A stretch of DNA of 64,000 nt from UBA2336 sp036787955 (lineage in GTDB: Bacteria; Bacteroidota; Bacteroidia; Cytophagales; Cyclobacteriaceae): contig DAIQOI010000004.1 of the NCBI GenBank assembly GCA_036787955.1, positions 124,001 to 188,000 of the forward strand, written 5' to 3'. Numbering within the stretch: the first letter of the stretch is position 1; every line of letters begins with the position of its first letter. This document shows, piece by piece, positions 53,020-61,219 of this stretch. The notes under the pieces are model-generated. The model was not told the origin of the DNA and ran no database searches. It was given only the letters and a program-made list of their open reading frames with translations. The position numbers and the translations under genes were made by a program.

Positions 53020-53027
53020 TATATTTG
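53020..53027 (+). promoter_or_regulatory. Candidate -7 element upstream of the small exported protein
   Basis: TATATTTG is an exact TAnnTTTG match, about 18 bases before the ATG at 53045, after the uvrB stop. No TTTG -33 box is seen at the expected distance, so evidence is partial. Confidence 0.4.
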
Positions 53028-53044
53028 AACAAACAGTGATTCTT

Positions 53045-53461
53045 ATGCGACATTTCCTTACAGCTCTGTTATGCATTGTTGCCTTTGGCGTTTTCTCCCA
53101 AAGCTCCAACGACTTCATGCTGGGTGCCGGCCTGGATTTGCTCAAAACAGATAACAGCAAGTTATTCAGCAAGGCTCAGGTTGGTTTTGAACTGAATTAT
53201 TTTGTAGTGCGCAAGGTGTCCCTCTCGGCCGGCCTGGAAGTATGGACAGAAGCGCGTGAGAGTTTTGCCTTTGGCGCCCGCTATTACTTCAACGACTATA
53301 TCCTGGCCCGTGCCCGTGGCCTTATTGGCGTGAATGATTTTTCGCTGGGCCTGGGTGGTGCCATCCCGCTGAAAAAGAATATGCGCATTGAACTGTTGGG
53401 CGACTTTTTCTTCGAAGGCGAGTTTGCACTGCGCGGTGGAGTAGCCTACATTATCAGATAA
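53045..53461 (+). CDS. Small exported beta-barrel-like protein of unknown function
   Basis: 138 residues with a signal peptide (about 1-18, cleaved near FSQ) and a mature part of alternating strands rich in Gly and aromatic residues (VGFELNYF, FAFGARYYF, FSLGLGGAIPL), ending YIIR. It may be a small outer-membrane barrel or a surface strand protein. ATG is used rather than the upstream GTG. It ends in front of a bidirectional terminator. Confidence 0.75.
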   Translation: MRHFLTALLCIVAFGVFSQSSNDFMLGAGLDLLKTDNSKLFSKAQVGFELNYFVVRKVSLSAGLEVWTEARESFAFGARYYFNDYILARARGLIGVNDFSLGLGGAIPLKKNMRIELLGDFFFEGEFALRGGVAYIIR

Positions 53462-53487
53462 GATATGAACACCAACACGCCAACCTG

Positions 53488-53522
53488 AAAAAAAAGACAG
53501 GCTACCGCTGCCTGTCTTTTAA
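53488..53522. terminator. Bidirectional terminator between convergent genes
   Basis: AAAAGACAGGC (53492-53502) pairs perfectly with GCCTGTCTTTT (53510-53520) around a 7-base loop, with A and T tails on both sides. It separates the small exported-protein gene (plus) from sod (minus) and can serve both. Confidence 0.88.
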
Positions 53523-53537
53523 TGAGCCTGCATTGTT

Positions 53538-54149
53538 TTACTGAACAGCTTCGGCAAATCTTTTAGCTACCTCATTCCAGTTCACCACATTCCACCAGGC
53601 AGCGATGTAATCCGGTCTGCGATTCTGATAATGCAGGTAATATGCATGCTCCCACACGTCCAGTCCAAGTATGGGCGTACCTTTTACTTCGGCTACATCC
53701 ATCAACGGGTTATCCTGGTTTGGGGTAGAGGTTATCTGTAGCTTTTTACCCGCATCCACAATCAGCCAGGCCCATCCGGACCCGAAGCGTCCGGCAGCGG
53801 CTGCTGAAAATTTGTTTTTAAATTCATCAAAACTGCCGAATGCAGCATTGATAGCATCTGCAAGGATTCCTGTGGGCGCTCCACCCGCATTAGGCGCCAT
53901 GATTGTCCAGAACAGGCTGTGGTTATAATGCCCGCCCCCGTTATTGCGTACAGCCACGGGATACCTGGAAACATTTTTACATATCTCTTCAATGGTAAGC
54001 TGGTCGGCATCGGTGCCGGAAATGGCATTGTTCAGGTTGGTAACATAAGCATTGTGATGCTTGCCATGATGAATTTCCATGGTGCGTGCATCAATGTGGG
54101 GTTCAAGCGCATTAAACGGATAGGGTAAGTTCGGCAAAGTAAACGGCAT
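53538..54149 (-). CDS. sod: Fe/Mn superoxide dismutase
   Basis: A 203-residue cytosolic enzyme that converts superoxide to H2O2 and O2. The metal-binding His/Asp set is visible: HHGKHHNAYV, the GGHYNHSLFW segment, and DVWEHAYYLHYQN with its Asp and His. GSGWAWL and the TPNQDNP loop match the Mn-leaning branch, but Fe versus Mn cannot be fixed from sequence. Its downstream side carries the bidirectional terminator. Confidence 0.95.
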   Translation of the reverse strand: MPFTLPNLPYPFNALEPHIDARTMEIHHGKHHNAYVTNLNNAISGTDADQLTIEEICKNVSRYPVAVRNNGGGHYNHSLFWTIMAPNAGGAPTGILADAINAAFGSFDEFKNKFSAAAAGRFGSGWAWLIVDAGKKLQITSTPNQDNPLMDVAEVKGTPILGLDVWEHAYYLHYQNRRPDYIAAWWNVVNWNEVAKRFAEAVQ

Positions 54150-54260
54150 AGTATTCGGGGTTTAGTTGTTGAACATCACGAGTGTCAAATATACACTTGT
54201 AAACAAAAGCGCGAAAATTAAGTTCGCATGCCCGAAAGGAAGACGACCAATTGTGTGAAT

Positions 54261-54710
54261 TTACTTCTGCCTGATTGACAGAAAGAACGTATCGATCAGT
54301 TCTTTGGCTTCTTCGGCCGCAATCCCTGCCGTTACTTCGGTGCGTGGATGGAGCACCTTGCCCTGCACCAGGCGATAGCCACGCTGCGGATCGGATGCAC
54401 CAAACACCAGCCGTTGCAGTTGTACCCATGCAAGCGCCCCGGCACACATGAGGCAGGGTTCGAGTGTTACATATAACGTACATTCGTTCAGATACTTCGA
54501 GCCCAGGTAATGGGCTGCAGCCGTCATGGCCAGCATCTCGGCATGGGCCGTGGCATCGGTCAGTTTTTCAGTCTGATTATGGGCACGTGCGATGATGCGG
54601 TTTTTACAAACCACCACCGCACCTACGGGCACCTCGCCCGCACCCAGCGCCTTGCGGGCTTCTTTCAGCGCCTCGTGCATAAAGTAGGTATCCGAAAATA
54701 AATTTTCCAC
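54261..54710 (-). CDS. tadA: tRNA adenosine deaminase / nucleoside deaminase
   Basis: 149 residues. The zinc site is complete: HAE (with the catalytic Glu) and TLEPCLMCAGAL (PC-x2-C). The RARAHN-type N-terminal region (IIARAHNQTEKLTDATAHAEM) and FGASDPQRG match TadA, which makes inosine at the tRNA-Arg wobble position. Guanine deaminase-type paralogues look similar, so the exact substrate is likely rather than certain. It directly follows the small exported protein gene, stop and start being adjacent. Confidence 0.9.
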   Translation of the reverse strand: MENLFSDTYFMHEALKEARKALGAGEVPVGAVVVCKNRIIARAHNQTEKLTDATAHAEMLAMTAAAHYLGSKYLNECTLYVTLEPCLMCAGALAWVQLQRLVFGASDPQRGYRLVQGKVLHPRTEVTAGIAAEEAKELIDTFFLSIRQK

Positions 54711-55259
54711 TTATTTCAACTTAATGCTTTTCATGATGGCGTGTGCCGTAGATTGCCAGTCATTGCGCAGCCTGCGCGGACAATGAAATGAGAAGACCAA
54801 CGTACGTCCGGGTTCAACCAGGTATTGAATGTAGGTGTACTTCAGCACAGGTTCCTGCAAGCTTAAGTCACGCCGGTCGCCTTTTACACGCGACTCAAAT
54901 TCAAAAAAAATAAAATCCCGGCCATGGATCTGATGCACTCCTTCGTCTATCATGTCCACATCATCAAACAAATTGTAGATACCCGCCTTGAAAAATTTTC
55001 TGGCAATATCCAGGTTGGTGTCGGGCCATTGTGTGGCCGAAAGATTGACACTGAAATCCACTTCGCGTTCCTCGTTGGTAAAAGCAGCTATTGGCATCCG
55101 CACCGAAGGGTAGCGCTGGGTAAGATCCAACTCATCCATGGGCCGGAAAGATTTCGGAAGGCGAACAGTCATGCCTTCGGCTATTTTGGTTTTTACCAGT
55201 TTAGGTTCATCAAAACCTGTGAAAAGCAAGCATAGAGCCAGGCCGGCAAATCGCACCAT
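54711..55259 (-). CDS. Exported hypothetical protein
   Basis: 182 residues with a short hydrophobic N-terminus (about 2-16), probably a signal peptide, then a mixed alpha/beta soluble domain with GMTVRLPKSFRPMDE near the start and TLVFSFHCPRRLRNDWQ near the end. I do not recognise a family. The ATG at 55259 is chosen over a GTG two codons upstream. Its stop abuts the tadA-like start, so they are co-transcribed; any functional link is unknown. Confidence 0.65.
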   Translation of the reverse strand: MVRFAGLALCLLFTGFDEPKLVKTKIAEGMTVRLPKSFRPMDELDLTQRYPSVRMPIAAFTNEEREVDFSVNLSATQWPDTNLDIARKFFKAGIYNLFDDVDMIDEGVHQIHGRDFIFFEFESRVKGDRRDLSLQEPVLKYTYIQYLVEPGRTLVFSFHCPRRLRNDWQSTAHAIMKSIKLK

Positions 55260-55342
55260 ATCCACTTTTTCAGCTAATAAACGTTAAAATCATTCAATTA
55301 TTAACTTCGCGCTTTCAGTTTCCTACAAAACTACAAAACACC

Positions 55343-57112
55343 ATGCTACGTACCCATACCTGCGGAGAGTTGCGCCTGGCGCATGTAAACCAAACCGTTA
55401 CCCTTGCCGGCTGGATTCAACGCATACGCGACAAGGGCGGGATATTGTGGATTGACCTGCGCGACCGGTATGGCATAACCCAGCTTGTGCTGGAAGAGGG
55501 CGTAACCAACCAGGCCTTAATCGAAAAAGCCCGCAGCCTGGGTCGGGAGTATGTGATCAGCGCCACCGGAAAAGTATCGGAACGCTTATCCAAAAACGAT
55601 AAGCTGCCTACCGGTGATGTAGAAGTGCGCATTACCGCACTGGAATTACTCAACCCCTCCAAGGTACCGCCTTTCACCATTGAAGATGACTCGGATGGCG
55701 GTGATGAATTGCGCATGAAGTACCGTTATCTTGATTTGCGCAGAAACCCCGTACGTCAAAACCTCGAATTGCGCCATCAGATGGCCCGTCAGACACGCGC
55801 CTATCTGGATGGTTTGAATTTTATAGAAGTAGAAACCCCGGTGCTCATCAAATCCACACCCGAAGGCGCACGCGACTTTGTGGTGCCATCACGCCTCCAT
55901 CCGGGCGAATTCTATGCACTGCCGCAGTCACCGCAAACATTCAAGCAGCTGCTTATGGTGTCGGGCTTTGACAGATATTATCAGATTGTGAAATGTTTCC
56001 GCGATGAAGATTTCCGGGCCGACCGCCAGCCGGAGTTCACCCAAATAGACTGTGAGATGTCGTTTGTTACGCAAGAAGATATTCTCAGCACGTTCGAAGG
56101 GTTGGTGCGGCATCTGTTTAAAACAGTAAAGGGCATTGAACTTCCACCGGTGCCGCGTATGACATACAATGAGGCAATGCGCCTGTACGGAACGGATAAA
56201 CCCGACATCCGCTTTGGGATGAAATTTGTCGAACTGAAAAATGTTTCTGAAGGCATCGACCTGACTACCGGCAAAAACTTTGGCGTATTCGATGGTGCGG
56301 AACTGGTGGTGGGCATCTGCGCTTCCGGTTGTGCCGATTATTCCCGCAAACAGCTGGATGAACTTACCGAATATGTAAAACGACCACAGGTAGGGGCAAA
56401 AGGTATGGTGTACGTGCAATACAAATCGGATGGATCGTTCAAATCGTCAGTTGATAAATTCTATTCAGCTGACGATCTGAAAAAGTGGGCTGAACAATTT
56501 GGCGCAAAGCCCGGCGACCTGATGCTGATTCTGGCCGGTGAAAAGCAACCTGCACGCAAGCAACTGAGCGAACTTCGGCTGCTGATGGGCGATAAACTGG
56601 GGCTGCGCAAAAAAGATCAATTCGCTGCGCTCTGGGTGCTCGACTTTCCCTTGCTGGATTGGGACGATGAAACGCAGCGCTACCACGCTATGCACCACCC
56701 CTTTACCTCACCCAAAGCCGAAGACCTGCATTTGCTGGAAACCAACCCCGGAAAGGTACGTGCCAACGCCTACGACATGGTGCTGAACGGCACGGAAATC
56801 GGTGGCGGATCCATCCGCATCCACGACCGGCCCACCCAGCAACGTATGTTTAAACTGCTGGGCTTTACCGATGAAGAAGCAAAAAGGCAGTTCGGTTTTC
56901 TGATGGAAGCCTTTGAGTACGGAGCCCCTCCGCATGGGGGCATCGCTTTCGGCTTTGACCGGTTGTGTGCCCTGTTTGGCGGTTCCGACTCCATCCGCGA
57001 TTTTATTGCCTTTCCGAAAAACAATGCCGGCAGGGATATGATGATTGACACTCCGTCTCCCATATCGGATGAGCAACTGAAAGAATTGCACATCCGGATT
57101 GACCGTGAATAG
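55343..57112 (+). CDS. aspS: Aspartyl-tRNA synthetase (bacterial type)
   Basis: Class II synthetase charging tRNA-Asp. 589 residues: N-terminal OB anticodon-binding domain (about 1-105), class II motif 1 region, motif 2 FRDEDFRADRQPEFTQID, the inserted GAD domain (about 290-400) that marks the bacterial form, and motif 3 GIAFGFDRLCALF near the C-terminus. Length is normal. Whether it is discriminating cannot be judged here. Confidence 0.97.
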   Translation: MLRTHTCGELRLAHVNQTVTLAGWIQRIRDKGGILWIDLRDRYGITQLVLEEGVTNQALIEKARSLGREYVISATGKVSERLSKNDKLPTGDVEVRITALELLNPSKVPPFTIEDDSDGGDELRMKYRYLDLRRNPVRQNLELRHQMARQTRAYLDGLNFIEVETPVLIKSTPEGARDFVVPSRLHPGEFYALPQSPQTFKQLLMVSGFDRYYQIVKCFRDEDFRADRQPEFTQIDCEMSFVTQEDILSTFEGLVRHLFKTVKGIELPPVPRMTYNEAMRLYGTDKPDIRFGMKFVELKNVSEGIDLTTGKNFGVFDGAELVVGICASGCADYSRKQLDELTEYVKRPQVGAKGMVYVQYKSDGSFKSSVDKFYSADDLKKWAEQFGAKPGDLMLILAGEKQPARKQLSELRLLMGDKLGLRKKDQFAALWVLDFPLLDWDDETQRYHAMHHPFTSPKAEDLHLLETNPGKVRANAYDMVLNGTEIGGGSIRIHDRPTQQRMFKLLGFTDEEAKRQFGFLMEAFEYGAPPHGGIAFGFDRLCALFGGSDSIRDFIAFPKNNAGRDMMIDTPSPISDEQLKELHIRIDRE

Positions 57113-57120
57113 CAAACATC

Positions 57121-57864
57121 GTGCATAATCGGAAAGATTTTTTTTCAGCAAACGCCCCTGCTTATTCCGCCTTCAGGCCGGAATATCCGGATTGTCTTTT
57201 TGAATTTATCTGCAGCAAAGTGTCCGCACGCGAGCATGCCTGGGACTGCGCCACCGGCAACGGACAGGCAGCACGGACCCTGGCTAAATACTTTAAAAAA
57301 GTGTATGCCACCGACATCAGTGCGGCACAATTACAACACGCGCCACCTGCCGGTAACATTGACTATCGTGTACAGCCTGCAGAAAAAACCAACTTCCCCG
57401 ACCATCATTTTGACCTGATAACCGTAGCGCAGGCACTGCACTGGCTCTACTTACCTGATTTTTACAACGAGGTAGCCCGAACCGCCAGGCACGGTGCATG
57501 GATTGCCACGTGGGGTTACTCGCTCATGACCGTTGCCCCGGAAATAGATAAACTGATTAAAAACTTTTACAAACAGGTGGTCGGACCTTACTGGGATGAA
57601 GCCAGGCGACACGTTGATACCTCCTACCGGAACCTGCCTTTTCCTTTCCGGGAAATTGAAGCACCTCCATTTTACTTACAAACCCAATGGAACCTTGAGC
57701 AATGCCAGGGTTACCTGAATACTTGGTCGGCCGTTCAACTTTTTATCCGCCAAAACGGATACAACCCAACAGATGCCCTCATGGAAAAATTATCTCCGCT
57801 TTGGAAGGAAAAGCTCTGCGTAACCTTTCCGGTGTTTATGAGAATGGGCCGTATTATCAAATAA
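57121..57864 (+). CDS. Class I SAM-dependent methyltransferase
   Basis: 247 residues. Motif I is CATGNGQAARTLA (about residues 41-53), motif II YATDISAAQL, and a post-I segment with FDLITVAQALHWL typical of the trans-aconitate/ubiquinone-type Methyltransf_11 group. The acceptor is unknown. The start is GTG, 8 bases after aspS, so co-transcription is likely. Confidence 0.88.
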   Translation: MHNRKDFFSANAPAYSAFRPEYPDCLFEFICSKVSAREHAWDCATGNGQAARTLAKYFKKVYATDISAAQLQHAPPAGNIDYRVQPAEKTNFPDHHFDLITVAQALHWLYLPDFYNEVARTARHGAWIATWGYSLMTVAPEIDKLIKNFYKQVVGPYWDEARRHVDTSYRNLPFPFREIEAPPFYLQTQWNLEQCQGYLNTWSAVQLFIRQNGYNPTDALMEKLSPLWKEKLCVTFPVFMRMGRIIK

Positions 57865-57874
57865 CCCGATCGGC

Positions 57875-58801
57875 CTACCTGGCAAGTCGCATCAAATCAG
57901 CCTCTGCAGCTATGAAGCCGAAGGCGGCAAAATGCTTGCCGTTTTTCACCTGCTTGAAAATGTCGACTGCTTTGGCCGTATCGCCCTGACACAAATAGTA
58001 GTTGCCCACACCATACCCCTGTGTGGCCATGGCCAGGGCGGCATCTGCTGCCTGTCCCTGAACGGCAAGCACTTCTTCAGGTTTTAGCAAGCCCTTGTAC
58101 ATTTTCAGTCGTTTGTAATATGCATCGTTCTCTACAACTTTCATGTTGTCATGAATCAGCTCCAAAACCTTTGCAGCCTCATCCCACTTTTTCATCCGGC
58201 AGTACGTCATATACAGCCAGTCGGCTGTGGCAATAAGCAGATCGTCATTATCCGAAATCTCCAGGCACTGAATGTAAGCTTTCTCAGCGCTTTCCAGATC
58301 GCCTTTCAGATAATGCGCCAGCCCGAGATGGTACCAGATGTTAAACTGAACGGTTGACAAAGGTATGTTGAGTTTATTGGGCTGGCCATCGGGTTCAATT
58401 TCCAGCGGGTAGCGCATGAGCGATGCCGCCATCTGCAGGTCGGCTATGGCTTTATCGAACTGCCGAAGCGTGATATAGCGGTGCCCGCGATGCCGCAGCA
58501 GGCGGTATGAGTCCGGGTACTTCTGCAAGCCCTCGGTAAAAACCTTCACGGCTTCTTCATAGCGCGATAGGTAGGCCAGCCTGCGGCCCAGCCAGATGTA
58601 GTTGGCTTCCGACGGATCGGCTTCAAAATTTTTCTGCGCTACCTGTAGGGCGCTGTCCAGTTTTTGTTTTTCTTTTTCGCTCAGTTCAGGTTCGTAATAC
58701 ACGGAACCATCCAGGCCCGTAACCGATAGGCGGGGTTGGTTTTCGCGCTGACCTGAGCAGGCAGCCAAAACTACCACGCAGTATAAAACGATGTTCCTCA
58801 T
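57875..58801 (-). CDS. TPR lipoprotein
   Basis: 308 residues. A lipobox (VLAAC, Cys15) follows a hydrophobic N-terminus. The body is TPR-like: NYIWLGRRLAYLSRYEEAVKVF, LRHRGHRYITLRQFDKAIADLQ, YHLGLAHYLKGDLESAEKAYIQ. It is probably a periplasm-facing scaffold. It converges with the methyltransferase gene; the 10-base gap holds no terminator. Confidence 0.85.
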   Translation of the reverse strand: MRNIVLYCVVVLAACSGQRENQPRLSVTGLDGSVYYEPELSEKEKQKLDSALQVAQKNFEADPSEANYIWLGRRLAYLSRYEEAVKVFTEGLQKYPDSYRLLRHRGHRYITLRQFDKAIADLQMAASLMRYPLEIEPDGQPNKLNIPLSTVQFNIWYHLGLAHYLKGDLESAEKAYIQCLEISDNDDLLIATADWLYMTYCRMKKWDEAAKVLELIHDNMKVVENDAYYKRLKMYKGLLKPEEVLAVQGQAADAALAMATQGYGVGNYYLCQGDTAKAVDIFKQVKNGKHFAAFGFIAAEADLMRLAR

Positions 58802-58832
58802 AGACGGCTAAGATACATAAACTACTCCGGCT

Positions 58833-59060
58833 TTACATGACAAAAGTGATGCGCACCCGCACTTTTACATTTTTCAGCAGATTATTATTGCATGCCACCC
58901 CATCGGCCAGCTTACCGGCATCCGGTGTGCCTACAACCACTTAGGTAACCTGACCCGCAGGTTCACCTCACTTTCCGCCCAAAAGTTCCGTAGTGAGCGG
59001 ACGTGCGCCTGGCAAAAACCACAACTGACAGGCACAGTAAAGTTGTTGTAAAAATTTTCG
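58833..59060 (-). pseudogene. Decayed small exported-protein gene
   Basis: The gap between the TPR lipoprotein and TerB-like genes encodes, on the minus strand, a signal-peptide-like stretch KIFTTTLLCLSVVVFA in one frame; a second frame then continues with LTTELLGGK, a TGA, GEPAGQVT, a TAA, and an open tail VVVGTPDAGKLADG to NVKVRVRITFVM and a stop at 58833. One frameshift and two in-frame stops break it. The spacing and composition suggest a once-intact secreted protein of about 75 residues. No family recognised. Confidence 0.45.
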
Positions 59061-59069
59061 AATAGGTTT

Positions 59070-59462
59070 TTATCTGGATAAATATTGCTCTGTGATCTGT
59101 TTAAGCGCCTCCAGTTCTTTCTGTTGCATGGCTTCGCGCACGTGCAGCATCAAATCGAACATAACTGCCTGATCGTAGCCCAGCCGTGCAGCAACATGTG
59201 CACAGTACCTTATCTCTTCCTGATATAACCGTTCATCAATTTTCATCAGTTGCACCAGGCTGACGATGTAGTCAAACTTTTGCTGGTTGTTCAGATGCTG
59301 CAAATCAATATGTTCATGATGTTGCTCAAAAAGCGGAGTAATGTCTTCGGCCGGAATACCGTTGGCCAGGCCAATGGTAGTGATGTACTTCCGTTCGTGT
59401 TCGGCAATCTCTCCATCAATGCGGGCAAGATTAACCAGAAGTTTTAGTTGCGTCAGCGCCAT
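59070..59462 (-). CDS. TerB-like protein
   Basis: 130 residues of all-helical TerB type (IDGEIAEHERKYITTIGLANGI and IDERLYQEEIRYCAHVAARLGYD, each with acidic residues forming the usual metal-contact pairs). TerB domains are linked with tellurite resistance and membrane stress, but Bacteroidota carry solo copies whose role is not known; no terC, D or E is nearby. It is divergent from the AcpH-like gene. Confidence 0.8.
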   Translation of the reverse strand: MALTQLKLLVNLARIDGEIAEHERKYITTIGLANGIPAEDITPLFEQHHEHIDLQHLNNQQKFDYIVSLVQLMKIDERLYQEEIRYCAHVAARLGYDQAVMFDLMLHVREAMQQKELEALKQITEQYLSR

Positions 59463-59567
59463 AAATAAAAATTTACTGCCTGAAGATGCGGAATTGTAAG
59501 CCGATAATCAAACCTTTTTACAGGTTGTTTCTACCGACCGCTTCTGTAAATGTCGTTACTTTGGATC

Positions 59568-60170
59568 GTGAACTTCCTGGCACATTTATACCTTTCCGGC
59601 AACAACCCGAAGATAATGGTCGGGAATTTCATTGGCGATTTTGTAAAAGGCCGACATGTGTTCGAGCAATATGAATATGAAATTGCTCTGGGCGTGGAAC
59701 TGCACCGCGCCATTGATGAATTTACCGACCGGCATCCGTCCTTCAAAGCCAGCAAGGCACGGCTGCAGCCCCGTCATGGCCATTATGCCGGCGTGGTAGC
59801 CGATATTTTCTACGATCATTTCCTGGCAAGGCAATGGAACGACTACCATCCGCAGCTGCTGCCAGACTTCGCGGAGGAGGTTTACCGCCTCATGGAACAT
59901 CACCAGGCCATTCTTCCCCAACGGGTTAAATACATGCTTCCGTTTATGACCAAAGGTAACTGGCTGGCCAATTATGTACGCCTGGACGGCATAGACCGCG
60001 CACTGAGGGGAATGGCAAGACGAACCGCCCATGCCTCAAACATGGAGTATGCTATCGAAGAACTGAGCAGTTCATATGAATTGTTTCTGGAGGAGTTCAA
60101 TCGTTTTTTCCCCGATGCAAGGCAGCATGTTCAACACTGGCTGCAAAAACGGAACTTCGGCTTGCATTGA
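59568..60170 (+). CDS. ACP phosphodiesterase-like protein (AcpH family)
   Basis: 200 residues. The family hydrolyses the 4'-phosphopantetheine arm from acyl carrier protein. N-terminal NFLAHLYLSG, GNFIGDFVKG and the ELHRAIDEFTDRHP helix carry the His/Asp metal ligands of this HD-like fold, with AGVVADIFYDHFLA later. The GTG that gives NFLAHLYLS is preferred to an upstream ATG, which adds atypical residues. Confidence 0.88.
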   Translation: MNFLAHLYLSGNNPKIMVGNFIGDFVKGRHVFEQYEYEIALGVELHRAIDEFTDRHPSFKASKARLQPRHGHYAGVVADIFYDHFLARQWNDYHPQLLPDFAEEVYRLMEHHQAILPQRVKYMLPFMTKGNWLANYVRLDGIDRALRGMARRTAHASNMEYAIEELSSSYELFLEEFNRFFPDARQHVQHWLQKRNFGLH

Positions 60171-60220
60171 ACAAAAGCGCTGAAGAGAAGATCACCGGAA
60201 AACATACCAAGGTCGTGCAT

Positions 60221-60682
60221 TTACCTGTTCAGTAGTACCGTCATTTCTTTCGTGCCGCTCACCATAAACCTGGCCGCCTCAAAATCGGGCGGGCCAAATC
60301 TGCCACGTGCATTATTGGAAAAACCCCAGGGTTCGCGTGGAATGCCAAAAAGGTTGGTATCCAGCACACCATTGTCGTTCACATCCTGAAAAATACTGAA
60401 CGCATATTCCCCGGCAGGCAGGTTATCAAATAGGATGGTTACAGTGGTACCGGTAACTTTTACCTGGCGAATCTGATAGTGTTCTTTCATAAACAGGTCG
60501 GCACGATTGTACAACGCCACATCTTTTACAGTTATCTCCAGCCGTCCCTGCGCCAAAATATTATTGTTTGTCAAACAAAGTAAAATCAAAAGACCACCTA
60601 AAAAAGGTGAGCAACCGTTTGTAAAACATATTCCGGCCAATTTTACAAAGCCTGGCCTCATTCCTGTATTTTCTTTAACCAT
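60221..60682 (-). CDS. DUF2141 exported protein
   Basis: A 153-residue protein. An N-terminal hydrophobic stretch (about 25-43, ending near ILAQ) acts as a signal peptide. The mature part has the DUF2141 signature: LPAGEYAFSIFQDVNDNGVLDTN, GIPREPWGFSN and a closing strand near TVLLNR. Function is unknown; members are commonly periplasmic or outer-membrane-associated. The ATG at 60682 is chosen to avoid overlap with the divergent molybdenum hydroxylase operon (a frame runs up to 60940). Confidence 0.82.
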   Translation of the reverse strand: MVKENTGMRPGFVKLAGICFTNGCSPFLGGLLILLCLTNNNILAQGRLEITVKDVALYNRADLFMKEHYQIRQVKVTGTTVTILFDNLPAGEYAFSIFQDVNDNGVLDTNLFGIPREPWGFSNNARGRFGPPDFEAARFMVSGTKEMTVLLNR

Positions 60683-60727
60683 TATGCGGGTAAATTCGTA
60701 CCTTTCAATCACCTCTCCCCTACTCTT

Positions 60728-61207
60728 ATGGCACAATTTAATCTGAACATCAACAACCGTACCTATTCCGTTGAAGCCGATCCGCGTATGCCGCTGTTGT
60801 GGGTAATACGCGACCTGGTCGGATTGACCGGCACGAAATACGGTTGCGGTATAGCACAATGCGGTGCATGCACCATACATCTTAATGGAAACCCGGTGCG
60901 TTCGTGTTCCATCCCTGTGGCGGCTGCCAACAACCAGCAAATTCTCACCATCGAAGGTTTGTCATCCGACCTAACCCACCCCGTGCAGCAAGCCTGGATT
61001 GCAGAACAAGTACCGCAATGCGGCTATTGCCAGTCAGGACAAATCATGGCTGCTGTGCACTTGCTTAGCAAAAACACCAACCCGACTGATGCCGATATCG
61101 ACCGCGCCCTGCAGGGGCACATCTGCCGGTGCGGTACCTATCCGCGTATCCGCAAAGCCATCAAAACGGCAGCACAGCTTATACAGCAAAAAAGTTCGGC
61201 CAAATAA
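60728..61207 (+). CDS. 2Fe-2S subunit of a molybdenum hydroxylase (IorA/CoxS-like)
   Basis: 159 residues carrying two [2Fe-2S] clusters: a plant-type set in KYGCGIAQCGACTIHLN with a later SC, and the CGYCQSGQ and CRCG set of the second domain. Electrons pass from the molybdenum cofactor subunit through these to an acceptor. It heads an operon: the molybdopterin subunit starts 12 bases after, then a cytochrome c. Substrate (aldehyde or N-heterocycle) is unknown. Confidence 0.93.
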   Translation: MAQFNLNINNRTYSVEADPRMPLLWVIRDLVGLTGTKYGCGIAQCGACTIHLNGNPVRSCSIPVAAANNQQILTIEGLSSDLTHPVQQAWIAEQVPQCGYCQSGQIMAAVHLLSKNTNPTDADIDRALQGHICRCGTYPRIRKAIKTAAQLIQQKSSAK

Positions 61208-61219
61208 AAATCCCCTGCC

